Assembly: GCA_002839535.1 (NCBI GenBank)
Contig: PGYF01000025.1
Span: 4,795 to 16,591 of the forward strand
DNA from: Nitrospira bacterium HGW-Nitrospira-1
GTDB lineage: Bacteria > Nitrospirota > Thermodesulfovibrionia > Thermodesulfovibrionales > UBA6898
DNA length: 11,797 bases
Reading direction: 5' to 3'
The notes under the pieces were generated by a model. That model made no database searches. It was not told where the DNA came from and was given only the letters and a program-made list of their open reading frames with translations. The translations under genes were made by a program, and so were the position numbers. Shown here piece by piece: positions 1 through 5,987 of the stretch. Every line of letters starts with the position of its first letter. Positions within the stretch are counted from its first letter, which is position 1.

Positions 1-43
1 AATTAGGAAGCAATTCATTAAAAGGGGCTGATTAGGTAAAATG

Positions 44-91
44 AAAAGCGGACATTTCTAAATTGGTAAAAAGCGGACATTTCTAAATTGG
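44..91. repeat. Direct repeat, two 23-nt copies, 25-nt period
   Basis: The sequence AAAAGCGGACATTTCTAAAT plus TGG occurs twice, at 44-66 and 69-91, separated by TA. Both copies are identical. Paired repeats of this kind are found at the ends of some insertion sequences; on the other strand the unit reads AATGTCCGCTTTT, which I associate loosely with IS21-type ends. No transposase is in the window, so this could equally be a regulatory repeat upstream of vapBC. The repeat is certain; its origin is not. Confidence 0.75.
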
Positions 92-114
92 CGTAACATC
101 TTGATTTATATGCC

Positions 115-144
115 TTGTATATGTGCTAAAAATTGTTATATAAT
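115..144 (+). promoter_or_regulatory. Putative sigma-70 promoter of vapBC
   Basis: A TTGTAT -35 box (115-120) is followed after 18 nt by a perfect TATAAT -10 box (139-144). The -10 overlaps the palindrome TTATATAA (136-143), a possible operator for autoregulation by the VapB-VapC complex, which is usual in this family. Transcription would begin near 151, giving a very short leader that starts at the AAAGGAGG ribosome-binding site (about 150-157). Confidence 0.45.
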
Positions 145-164
145 GCGCTAAAAGGAGGCACAAA

Positions 165-371
165 ATGAGAGCTACAATAGACATAGACGAAAAATTATTG
201 GAAGAAGCAAAAAGACTTACATCCGCAAAAACCAAGAAAGAGCTGTTAAATCTGTCGCTAAAAGAGATTATCAGAAAGAAGCGGCTTGAACACCTTGCAA
301 GCCTCTTTGGAACCTCGCCCATTGATTTAACTTTAAAGGATATTGAAAAATTCAGAGAAAACAATGGCTGA
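165..371 (+). CDS. vapB: VapB-type antitoxin
   Basis: This 68-residue protein opens with MRATIDIDEKLLEEAKRLTS, the ribbon-helix-helix DNA-binding start typical of the VapB_antitoxin family: a short beta strand (residues 2-7) then two helices containing the TKKELLNLSLKEIIRKKR segment. The basic RKKR stretch near residue 37 and the C-terminal tail (about 45-68) fit a tail that wraps around and blocks the PIN toxin. A good ribosome-binding site, AAAGGAGG, lies 7 nt before the ATG. It overlaps the toxin gene by 8 nt, the usual translational coupling that keeps antitoxin in excess. The pair is expected to bind its own promoter. The family call rests on sequence pattern and on the adjacent PIN gene. 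Confidence 0.88.
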   Translation: MRATIDIDEKLLEEAKRLTSAKTKKELLNLSLKEIIRKKRLEHLASLFGTSPIDLTLKDIEKFRENNG

Positions 372-762
372 CAAATTTCTCATTGATTCTACCATATGGG
401 TCAAATACCTGAGAGGATTGGATGCTGCGCTGAAAGATAAAATAAGCTTCCTCATTTTAAATGAGAGCGCTTATACTTCAGCGGTTATAATCATGGAAAT
501 TCTGAGAGGTGCGAAATCAGATAAGGACTATACTATGCTCTACAATGATTTTCTTGCACTACGGCAGCTTGAGATAAATCATGAAGTATGGGAAACTGCA
601 TGGAGGCTTGCTTATAAGCTGAGGAAAAAGGGAGCTAATGTGCCTTTGACCGACGCCCTCATATCCGCATTATCGCTGCACTATAAATGCATCCTCTTGC
701 ATTCTGATAAGCATTTCAGGCTTATAGCGGAACATTCGGATCTAAAAACGCTGGAGATGTAG
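364..762 (+). CDS. vapC: VapC-type PIN-domain toxin ribonuclease
   Basis: This 132-residue PIN-domain protein is the toxin partner of the upstream VapB. PIN toxins are Mg2+-dependent endoribonucleases, often acting on initiator tRNA or rRNA. The acidic active-site set is visible: Asp in FLIDSTIWVKYLRG near the N-terminus, Glu in IMEILRGAKS, Asp in VPLTDALISALS and Asp in LLHSDKHFRLIA near the C-terminus. The ATG at 364 is preferred because it places the first Asp close to the N-terminus as usual and overlaps vapB by 8 nt; a TTG at 343 would add seven residues without a conserved function. The length is normal for the family and no residue appears lost, so the toxin looks intact. The target RNA cannot be read from sequence. 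Confidence 0.88.
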   Translation: MADKFLIDSTIWVKYLRGLDAALKDKISFLILNESAYTSAVIIMEILRGAKSDKDYTMLYNDFLALRQLEINHEVWETAWRLAYKLRKKGANVPLTDALISALSLHYKCILLHSDKHFRLIAEHSDLKTLEM

Positions 763-926
763 ATATGCCTAAACCCAACGAGGCGGCGGATACGGATTTA
801 AAAAGACATGCGGCTTTTACGACACGAGGCAGAAAGACGGATTGAGAGGATTATTGCAGAGGTATGGGGAGAGAGTTGACGATTAAGTCGCCTTTTGATA
901 ACGCAAGGAGTTTTTTACAGAGGGAT
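763..926 (+). other. Gap between vapC and cbiET with an orphan reading frame
   Basis: No convincing gene is seen. An open frame runs from just after a stop at 770-772 to TAA at 884-886 and reads like a real protein C-terminus (for example KKTCGFYDTRQKDG and LLQRYGERVDD), but it has no start codon and no upstream portion. It may be the 3' remnant of a gene displaced when the vapBC cassette arrived. A 26-codon frame at 765-845 in a different phase is the alternative and is not convincing. No cobalamin riboswitch core was recognised in this stretch. The ATG at 864 of the corrin frame also falls here. Confidence 0.35.
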
Positions 927-2330
927 ATGTCAAAAATATATGTCATAGGCATTGGCTACAAGCCTCTTGAGCAGAGGGCAAAAGAGATTCTTGTCAACTC
1001 GCAAGTGATTCTTGCGTCAAATAGGCTTTTTGAGGTCTTTAAGGGATATGATGACTTTGAGTCAGTTAAAGGTAAGGTGAAGGTAATTAATAATGTGAAT
1101 GAAACAATTAACTTCATAAAAGCGATAGCTGAAGCCACCCCCCCTAATCCCCCCCTTGCCAAGTGGGGGAATGGGGGGGTAGTCCTTCTTGCCTCAGGCG
1201 ATCCGATGTTTTTTGGAATAGGCCGAAGGGCTGTTAGAGAGTTTGGGAAAGATAATGTAGAGATATTGCCAGATTTATCGAGCATTCAAATGGCATTCTC
1301 AAAAATAAAAGAGCCATGGGATGACACTTTTCTTGTGAGCCTTCACGGCGGCCCTGACCCTGAAAAGAGAAGGAGACTGCCATATGGAATAAAAGATATT
1401 CCAATGCTTTTGGATAGACATAACAAGATTGCAATACTTACCGACAAGGAGAACAACCCTGCTGTTATTGCTGATTTTCTTAACTCATCACCTCTCACCC
1501 ATCACTCATCACTGTCTTTATATGTCTGCGAAAGGCTTGGTTATCATGATGAGAGAGTAACGGAAGGAACGCCTGATGAGATTGCAGGGATGTCTTTCTC
1601 AGAGCCGAATGTAGTGATCCTGAAAAATAAGAAGCCATCATCAATGTCATTCCCGCTTGTCGGGAATCCTTCCGATCTGTCAGAAAGCGTAAAGAAAGAT
1701 TGCGGACTGATCCTCGACAAAGCGAGGACAAGAGCCGCAATGACAGATAACTTCAGATTCGGTTTATCAGAAACCGAAATCATTCATTCAAGAGGGCTCA
1801 TTACAAAAGATGAGGCAAGGGCTGTAACCATTCACAAACTAAGACTTCCGCAAAAAGGCATATTCTGGGACATCGGCGCAGGCTCCGGCTCTGTATCAAT
1901 AGAGGCTGCAAGGCTGTATCCTGAATTAAAGATTTTTGCCATAGAGAAGGAAGAAGAGCAGATTGAAAATATATATACAAACGTGAACAGATTTAATGCT
2001 GAAAATATTGAGGTGATTAAAGGTGAGGCCCCTGCAGTTCTGGAAGGGCTTCCTGCCCCGGACCGTGTCTTTATCGGCGGCAGCGGCGGCAGGCTGAAAG
2101 AGTGCATAAGAATAATCAGCAATGCTATGCCCTCGGGCATTATTGTGATTAACGCTATCGCAATAGATACCCTGAATAATGCAATACAAGCTCTCACAGA
2201 CCATGGGTTTACCATCAGTATTTCCGAAATCTCGGTATCCCGTTCTAAAGCAGTTGCCGGCAGAACGCACATGAGCGCCCTAAATCCGGTTTTTATTATC
2301 ACAGGAGAAAGGGAATCGAATGACAGGTAA
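927..2330 (+). CDS. cbiET: CbiE-CbiT fusion: precorrin-6B/7 C5,C15-methyltransferase and C12-decarboxylase
   Basis: This bifunctional SAM-dependent enzyme methylates C5 and C15 of the corrin ring and decarboxylates the C12 acetate (CobL-like). The CbiE half spans about residues 1-238: MSKIYVIGIGYKPL, the LLASGDPMFFGIGR loop, VSLHGGPDP and VCERLGYHDERV. The CbiT half spans about 280-467, with the Rossmann SAM motif FWDIGAGSGSVSIEAARLYP, then RVFIGGSGGRLKE and the SRSKAVAGRTHM tail. I start at 927 because the CbiE core begins there; an in-frame ATG at 864 would add 21 non-conserved residues. Neither start has an ideal ribosome-binding site. It overlaps cbiL by 11 nt. The protein is longer than a usual CbiET because three repeat-derived insertions are translated: a C/G hairpin (about residues 71-85), a 7-nt array (about 186-195), and a TGTCATT element forming the inter-domain linker (about 240-273). 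Confidence 0.93.
   Translation: MSKIYVIGIGYKPLEQRAKEILVNSQVILASNRLFEVFKGYDDFESVKGKVKVINNVNETINFIKAIAEATPPNPPLAKWGNGGVVLLASGDPMFFGIGRRAVREFGKDNVEILPDLSSIQMAFSKIKEPWDDTFLVSLHGGPDPEKRRRLPYGIKDIPMLLDRHNKIAILTDKENNPAVIADFLNSSPLTHHSSLSLYVCERLGYHDERVTEGTPDEIAGMSFSEPNVVILKNKKPSSMSFPLVGNPSDLSESVKKDCGLILDKARTRAAMTDNFRFGLSETEIIHSRGLITKDEARAVTIHKLRLPQKGIFWDIGAGSGSVSIEAARLYPELKIFAIEKEEEQIENIYTNVNRFNAENIEVIKGEAPAVLEGLPAPDRVFIGGSGGRLKECIRIISNAMPSGIIVINAIAIDTLNNAIQALTDHGFTISISEISVSRSKAVAGRTHMSALNPVFIITGERESNDR
1137..1180 (+). repeat. C/G-rich palindromic hairpin inside cbiE
   Basis: The stretch begins ACCCCCCC (1137-1144) and ends GGGGGGGT (1173-1180). A second C7 run (1149-1155) faces G5 (1165-1169), around a TTGCCAAGT centre. 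It folds into a strong hairpin and is translated as PPNPPLAKWGNGG within CbiE. Short C/G palindromes of this type, giving PPNPPLxxGG peptides, are dispersed repeats in many bacteria. It sits in a loop just before the GGVVLLASGDP strand. Confidence 0.75.
1484..1511 (+). repeat. Heptanucleotide array, CTCATCA type
   Basis: Four 7-nt units: CTCATCA, CCTCTCA, CCCATCA, CTCATCA. It is translated in frame as part of SSPLTHHSSLS in the CbiE half of cbiET. The opposite strand carries stops, so the array is in the orientation that can be read through. Confidence 0.85.
1645..1745 (+). mobile_element. TGTCATT-ended palindromic element, copy 1 (inside cbiET)
   Basis: A 101-nt element is bounded by TGTCATT (1645) and AATGACA (1745), exact 7-nt inverted ends. 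Inside are hairpin ATTCCCG-CTTGT-CGGGAAT at the left and hairpin CCTCG-ACAAAG-CGAGG towards the right. The left end is near-identical to two other copies in this window (4451 and 5851). It is small, non-coding and palindromic like a MITE or REP-type repeat. It is translated in frame as the linker joining the CbiE and CbiT domains. No transposase for it is present. Confidence 0.75.
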
Positions 2331-3075
2331 ACTGTATGTTATCGGAGTCGGTCCCGGAGACCCGGAACTATTGACTTTGAAGAGCGTAAAGATACTCAGG
2401 GAGGTCTCATGCATCTGTGTGCCCAAAGGCAGAGAAGAAGGCAGCAGCCTTGCCCTGTCTATTGTGAAACAGGTGGTTGGTCTTGAAGGCAAGGAGATCA
2501 TCGAAGCTTATTTCCCGATGAGAAAGACTAAACAACAGGGGTCAGGGGTCAGGGGTCAGGGGTTAGAAAAAAATCATAGTAGTGATTGTAAGCTTGATGC
2601 AAAATGGAATGAAACAGTAGAGGCGATACTCAGCAGGCTCAGCAAAGGGACCGATACGGCGTTCGTCACCATAGGGGACCCGACAATCTACAGCACATAT
2701 TTCTATCTGCATGACAGGCTTCTTGAATTGAATCCCGGAATCTCCATTGAGATAATCCCGGGGGTATCATCTATCAATACAGCCGCTGCCCGGGCAGGTC
2801 TTTTCCTTGGCATTGCCGACGAAAGGATCGCCATACTTCCTGCAAACTATCCCGGGGACCTGAAAAAAACAGTAGAACAGTTTGATGCCATTGTCCTGAT
2901 GAAGGTGCATAAGGTATTTGATAAGGTGTTGAACATGCTTAATGAAATGAATCTCACAGGCAATGCCGTTTATATCTCACGGGCAGGCATGGAAGACGAA
3001 AAGATTTTCCATTCCATTACAGACGTCAAAGAAGATGACCTTAATTATTTTTCAATGGTGATAATTAAAAAATGA
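2320..3075 (+). CDS. cbiL: Cobalt-precorrin-2 C20-methyltransferase
   Basis: This SAM-dependent enzyme adds the C20 methyl group to (cobalt-)precorrin-2, the step that commits the shared sirohaem/corrin precursor to cobalamin. The 251-residue protein has the tetrapyrrole methylase hallmarks: YVIGVGPGDPELLTLKSVKI at residues 6-25, TIGDPTIYSTYFYL, and IEIIPGVSSINTAAARAG before the C-terminal domain. The GDPTxYST form with the PKGREEGSS segment is characteristic of CbiL/CobI rather than of other methylases. It starts inside the end of cbiET (11-nt overlap) and its TGA overlaps the ATG of cbiF (ATGA), so these genes are translationally coupled. A four-unit CAGGGGT array (2536-2563) is translated within a variable loop near residues 73-82 and does not disrupt a recognised motif. 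Confidence 0.93.
   Translation: MTGKLYVIGVGPGDPELLTLKSVKILREVSCICVPKGREEGSSLALSIVKQVVGLEGKEIIEAYFPMRKTKQQGSGVRGQGLEKNHSSDCKLDAKWNETVEAILSRLSKGTDTAFVTIGDPTIYSTYFYLHDRLLELNPGISIEIIPGVSSINTAAARAGLFLGIADERIAILPANYPGDLKKTVEQFDAIVLMKVHKVFDKVLNMLNEMNLTGNAVYISRAGMEDEKIFHSITDVKEDDLNYFSMVIIKK
2536..2563 (+). repeat. Heptanucleotide array, CAGGGGT x4
   Basis: Four perfect tandem copies of CAGGGGT, translated as QGSGVRGQG inside CbiL. The flanking sequence (KQ..., LEKNHSSDCK) has low complexity and sits between conserved blocks. Confidence 0.9.
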
Positions 3076-3884
3076 ACAAGAAACATATTAATCTCATCAC
3101 TCATCACTCATCACTTATCACTACTAACAAACCAAAGGTTTATTTTATCAGCGCAGGCCCAGGTGATCCTGACCTGATTACACTGAAAGGCAAAAGACTT
3201 CTCGATGCTGCCGATGTTGTGATTTATGCTGGGAGTCTCGTAAACCCCGAACTGCTTAGGGGGACTATGGCGGAGGTCTATAATTCAGCCTCAATGACCC
3301 TCGATGAGATCATCGGGGTTATGAAAAAGGCGGTAGACTCAAGCAAATCTGTGGTAAGGCTTCACACAGGCGACACGTCGTTTTACAGCGCAATATCAGA
3401 GCAGATTGAAAGACTCAGGGAGTTAAATATTGAATACGAAGTTATCCCGGGCGTTTCATCCGCAATGGCAGGAGCCGCGATGCTCGGACAGGAACTGACA
3501 ATACCCGAAATAAGCCAGACAGTAATTTTTACACGTTTGGAAGGAAAGACGCCTGTGCCTGAAACTGAAAGACTGAGCGAATTGGCAAGGCATCAGGCAA
3601 CAATGGTGATTTTTTTAAGCGTTGGAATGATCGAAGAAGTTAAGGGGGAGCTTTTGCAGGGTTATTCCGAAGACACACCTGTTGTGATTATAGAAAAGGC
3701 TTCATGGCCTGAGCAAAGGATTATCAGGGGCGCGCTCAAAGACATTGATGCCCTTGTCAAAAATGCCGGCATAAGGAAGACTGCCTTGATATATGTAGGA
3801 GAATCGCTGAGAGCATCCGAGACCTCTACCGGCAAGGAATCAAAGCTTTACCACAGGGATTTCAAGCATGGCTGCAGGAAATAA
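3072..3884 (+). CDS. cbiF: Cobalt-precorrin-4 C11-methyltransferase
   Basis: This enzyme methylates C11 of (cobalt-)precorrin-4 using SAM. The 270-residue product has the full CbiF/CobM signature: VYFISAGPGDPDLITLKGKR, VVIYAGSLVNPELL, RLHTGDTSFYSAISEQ, YEVIPGVSSAMAGAAMLGQE, the EKASWPEQRIIRG segment, and the diagnostic C-terminus SKLYHRDFKHGCR. The start codon overlaps the cbiL stop (ATGA), and the 3' end overlaps cbiG-cbiH by 17 nt. The family core begins near residue 21. The preceding NKKHINLITHHSSLITTN extension is largely encoded by a four-unit 7-nt array directly behind the start codon. No in-frame ATG precedes the core, so the extension is probably translated; a non-ATG start after the array is possible. 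Confidence 0.94.
   Translation: MNKKHINLITHHSSLITTNKPKVYFISAGPGDPDLITLKGKRLLDAADVVIYAGSLVNPELLRGTMAEVYNSASMTLDEIIGVMKKAVDSSKSVVRLHTGDTSFYSAISEQIERLRELNIEYEVIPGVSSAMAGAAMLGQELTIPEISQTVIFTRLEGKTPVPETERLSELARHQATMVIFLSVGMIEEVKGELLQGYSEDTPVVIIEKASWPEQRIIRGALKDIDALVKNAGIRKTALIYVGESLRASETSTGKESKLYHRDFKHGCRK
3093..3120 (+). repeat. Heptanucleotide array, CTCATCA type, at the cbiF start
   Basis: Three perfect CTCATCA units and one CTTATCA lie 21 nt after the cbiF ATG and are translated as LITHHSSLI. A gain or loss of one unit would shift cbiF out of frame. Confidence 0.9.
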
Positions 3885-5832
3885 GGCAGAGCAAAGAGCA
3901 AAGAGCACAATTTTTTATATAACGGATAATGGTTTTAATCTTGCCAAAAAGCTTCAAAGGCTTTATCCTGATGCTCAAATTCAGAAATTCAATTCTAGAT
4001 CTGTCTCTAAACTTTGGAATAAAGCCCAAAACCTTATTTTTATCATGGCGGCAGGCATTGTGGTAAGGACTATTGCGCTGCTGATAAAAGACAAGAAGAC
4101 AGACCCTGCTGTTGTTGTGCTTGATGAAAAAGGGAAATTTGCCGTCAGTCTTTTAAGCGGGCATTTAGGCGGAGGAAATGAACTGGCAAAAGAGATTGCG
4201 AATTTTTTGAAAGGCGAAGCGGTTATAACAACCGCATCCGATATAAATTCCCTCCCCTCGATTGATCTGTGGGCTAAAAAAAATGGCTTAGTCATAGAGA
4301 ATTGGAATGCTGTTCCTGCAATATCAACGCGGCTGATCAATAATGGAAGGCTGAATGTTTATGACGATATTGGAATAGTTCCGCCGCCAGAGTTCATCAA
4401 GGTATCTGTCCTTGAATCTGCTGATATTATTATCACAAATAAGTCCACGTTGTCATTCCCGCTTGTCGGGAATCTTTCTGTTAGCCCTGCAAAGAAGGAT
4501 GCCGGACAAGCCGGCATGACAAATTCCAGAAACAAAAATCTAAAAACTACAGATCGTTTGCTGTTAAGACCCCAAAATCTCATTATCGGCATCGGCTGCA
4601 ACAGAGGGACGTCTGAAGAGGAAATAGAAGATGCAGCCAAAACAGTTCTCAAAAAAAACAACCTGTCATTTCTATCAGTCTTCTCCATCGCTACAATTGA
4701 CATTAAAGCCCGCGAGGCAGGGCTAAAAGCATTCGCTGAAAAGTATGGTTTTACAGTTAATGCATTTTCACCTGATGAACTTAATTCCATATTCCGCAAT
4801 CCGCAATCCGCAATCCAAATTTCAGAAGCCGCATTCAAGGCCACAGGCGCTTATGCAGTTGCAGAGCCCGCAGCTCTGCTTGCGTCAGGGGCAGAGACGC
4901 TTCTTGTGCCGAAACAGAAAAGCGGGAATGTAACAGTGGCAGTAGTGCTCAAAGGCAGTAACAAGTTACAAGTTGCAAGTAACAAGTTAAAAAATAAAGG
5001 CTCGTCACTCGTCACTCGTCACTCGTCACTCTACATCGTAGGCACCGGGCCCGGAAGCATTGAACATATTACGCCTTATGCCCAAAACGCAATAAAAAAA
5101 TCAGATGCGATTGTCGGATATGGCACATACCTTGAGTTGATAAAGGAGTTGATAAAAGACAAGGAGATCGTATCAACAGCAATGACGCAGGAAATTGACA
5201 GATGCAAAAAGGCTGTTGAGCTTGCAATGAGCGGAAAAACTGTTTCTGTTATAAGCAGCGGAGATCCCGGAATATATGCAATGGCAGGGCTGGTGTTTGA
5301 GATACTAAAAGACCGTAATGCGTTATGCGTTATGGGTAATGAGTTAAAAGCAGATAATACACCACGCATCACGCATCATGCATCACGCATTACGGTTGAG
5401 GTTATCCCCGGCATTTCTGCCCTGAATGCATGCGCAGCACGTCTTGGCGCGCCGTTGATGCATGATTTCGCAGTAATAAGCCTTTCAGACAGACTCACAG
5501 CATGGGATACGATACAGAAGAGGCTTGAGGCAGCTGCAATGGCTGACTTTGTAACCGTTCTCTACAATCCCAAAAGCATGGGAAGACCTGAACATATCAA
5601 TAAGGCAAGGGCAATATTTCTCAGACATCGGAGCGCCGAAACGCCTGTCGGTATAGTAAAAGGCGCAATGAGAAAGCATGAAAGGATAGTCATCACTGAT
5701 TTAAAAAACATGCTTGAGCATGGCATTGATATGCAGACAACCGTGATAATAGGCAATTCTCAGACATTCGTGTGGGGTAACAGGATGATAACTCCAAGGG
5801 GGTATGAAGGAAAGTTACTTAGGCGGTCTTAA
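3868..5832 (+). CDS. cbiGH: CbiG-CbiH fusion: cobalt-precorrin-5A hydrolase and precorrin-3B C17-methyltransferase
   Basis: This 654-residue fusion performs both ring-contraction steps. CbiH methylates C17 and CbiG opens the lactone, releasing acetaldehyde. CbiG N-terminal and middle regions cover about residues 15-194 (FYITDNGFNLAKKLQ, IMAAGIVVRTIALLI, VSLLSGHLGGGNELAKEIA, TTASDINSLPSIDLWAKKNG). The CbiG C-terminal domain covers about 235-362 (IIGIGCNRGTSEEEIE, FSIATIDIKAREAGLKAFAE, VAEPAALLASG). CbiH covers about 389-654 (YIVGTGPGSIEHITPYA, VISSGDPGIYAMAG, VEVIPGISALNACAARLGAP, the C-terminal FVWGNRMITPRGY). The start codon lies within the cbiF end (17-nt overlap). Five repeat tracts are translated here: near residues 8-14, 195-218, 309-316, 364-388 (the exact domain junction) and 483-509. 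No catalytic block appears lost, so both halves are probably active. Confidence 0.93.
   Translation: MAAGNKAEQRAKSTIFYITDNGFNLAKKLQRLYPDAQIQKFNSRSVSKLWNKAQNLIFIMAAGIVVRTIALLIKDKKTDPAVVVLDEKGKFAVSLLSGHLGGGNELAKEIANFLKGEAVITTASDINSLPSIDLWAKKNGLVIENWNAVPAISTRLINNGRLNVYDDIGIVPPPEFIKVSVLESADIIITNKSTLSFPLVGNLSVSPAKKDAGQAGMTNSRNKNLKTTDRLLLRPQNLIIGIGCNRGTSEEEIEDAAKTVLKKNNLSFLSVFSIATIDIKAREAGLKAFAEKYGFTVNAFSPDELNSIFRNPQSAIQISEAAFKATGAYAVAEPAALLASGAETLLVPKQKSGNVTVAVVLKGSNKLQVASNKLKNKGSSLVTRHSSLYIVGTGPGSIEHITPYAQNAIKKSDAIVGYGTYLELIKELIKDKEIVSTAMTQEIDRCKKAVELAMSGKTVSVISSGDPGIYAMAGLVFEILKDRNALCVMGNELKADNTPRITHHASRITVEVIPGISALNACAARLGAPLMHDFAVISLSDRLTAWDTIQKRLEAAAMADFVTVLYNPKSMGRPEHINKARAIFLRHRSAETPVGIVKGAMRKHERIVITDLKNMLEHGIDMQTTVIIGNSQTFVWGNRMITPRGYEGKLLRRS
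3888..3908 (+). repeat. Heptanucleotide array, AGAGCAA type, at the cbiG start
   Basis: Three units: AGAGCAA, AGAGCAA, AGAGCAC. They are translated as EQRAKST between the cbiGH start codon and the first CbiG beta strand. Confidence 0.8.
4451..4521 (+). mobile_element. TGTCATT-ended palindromic element, copy 2 (inside cbiG)
   Basis: This 71-nt copy begins TGTCATTCCCGCTTGTCGGG, identical over its first 34 nt to copy 3 at 5851. It ends with hairpin GCCGG-ACAAG-CCGGC followed by ATGACA. The left hairpin is ATTCCCG-CTTGT-CGGGAAT. It is translated in frame (LSFPLVGNLS ... AGQAGMT) as the linker between the middle and C-terminal domains of CbiG. Confidence 0.8.
4794..4814 (+). repeat. Heptanucleotide array, CCGCAAT x3
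   Basis: Three perfect CCGCAAT units, translated as part of FRNPQSAIQIS in a loop of the CbiG C-terminal domain, between the NAFSPDELN and SEAAFKATGAY segments. Confidence 0.88.
4957..5031 (+). repeat. Paired heptanucleotide arrays at the CbiG-CbiH junction
   Basis: Five AGTWACA-like units (4957-4991: AGTAACA, AGTTACA, AGTTGCA, AGTAACA, AGTTAAA) are followed after a 9-nt spacer by four perfect CTCGTCA units (5001-5028). The reverse complement of the second array is GAGTGAC repeats, resembling the AAGTAAC phase of the first, so the pair is an imperfect inverted repeat. Translated, it is the whole linker between CbiG and CbiH. Confidence 0.85.
5313..5395 (+). repeat. Inverted pair of heptanucleotide arrays inside cbiH (long hairpin)
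   Basis: Left array 5314-5341 (CGTAATG, CGTTATG, CGTTATG, GGTAATG) and right array 5363-5390 (CACGCAT, CACGCAT, CATGCAT, CACGCAT) are reverse complements. 5313-5341 against the complement of 5367-5395 matches at 24 of 29 positions, around a 25-nt loop. It is translated in frame as an insertion just before the VEVIPGISALNAC strand of CbiH. Confidence 0.88.
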
Positions 5833-5850
5833 GTAAAGCAACACAATTTT

Positions 5851-5913
5851 TGTCATTCCCGCTTGTCGGGAATCTTTCTTTTCCTGAAGGATTGCGGACA
5901 AGCCGTAATGACA
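5851..5913 (+). mobile_element. TGTCATT-ended palindromic element, copy 3 (intergenic)
   Basis: This 63-nt copy lies between cbiGH and the BPL-N gene, bounded by exact TGTCATT / AATGACA inverted ends. It has the same left hairpin as copies 1 and 2 and a GCGGACAAGCCGTAATGACA right end. Coming 18 nt after the cbiGH stop, its hairpins could act as an mRNA stabiliser or weak terminator; no T-run follows. The rest of the 133-nt gap has no recognised feature apart from the 7-nt array before the next gene. Confidence 0.8.
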
Positions 5914-5953
5914 GAATTAGGCGTCAGTGTATCCGTACTTATAGCCGTCTTAG

Positions 5954-5987
5954 TGAAAATGAAAAATGAAAAGTGAAAAATTAAAAC
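5954..5987 (+). repeat. Heptanucleotide array, TGAAAAN type, spanning a start codon
   Basis: The sequence TGAAAA, TGAAAAA, TGAAAAG, TGAAAAA, TTAAAAC runs across the start of the BPL-N gene. The used ATG (5966-5968) is made by the repeat itself. The neighbouring repeat-derived ATGs fall in other frames, and the one tried here meets TGA within a few codons. No Shine-Dalgarno sequence is seen ahead of it. Confidence 0.75.

Noticed and set aside
765..845. A 26-codon peptide gene after vapC
   Set aside because: It has no clear ribosome-binding site or recognisable pattern; an orphan C-terminus in another phase covers the same bases.
763..930. A cobalamin riboswitch ahead of the corrin genes
   Set aside because: No conserved B12-box-like core or expected stem pattern was seen, and the space is short.
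1832..2302. A 156-codon - strand open frame over cbiT
   Set aside because: It is antisense to an intact SAM-methyltransferase domain and has no protein pattern of its own.
3093..5395. A CRISPR array as explanation for the repeats
   Set aside because: The units are 7 nt, contiguous and without unique spacers; no cas gene is present.
1137..5395. Frameshifted or pseudogenised cbiET and cbiGH because of odd peptide insertions
   Set aside because: All catalytic and SAM-binding blocks are present in one continuous frame; the odd stretches match the repeats exactly and lie between conserved blocks.
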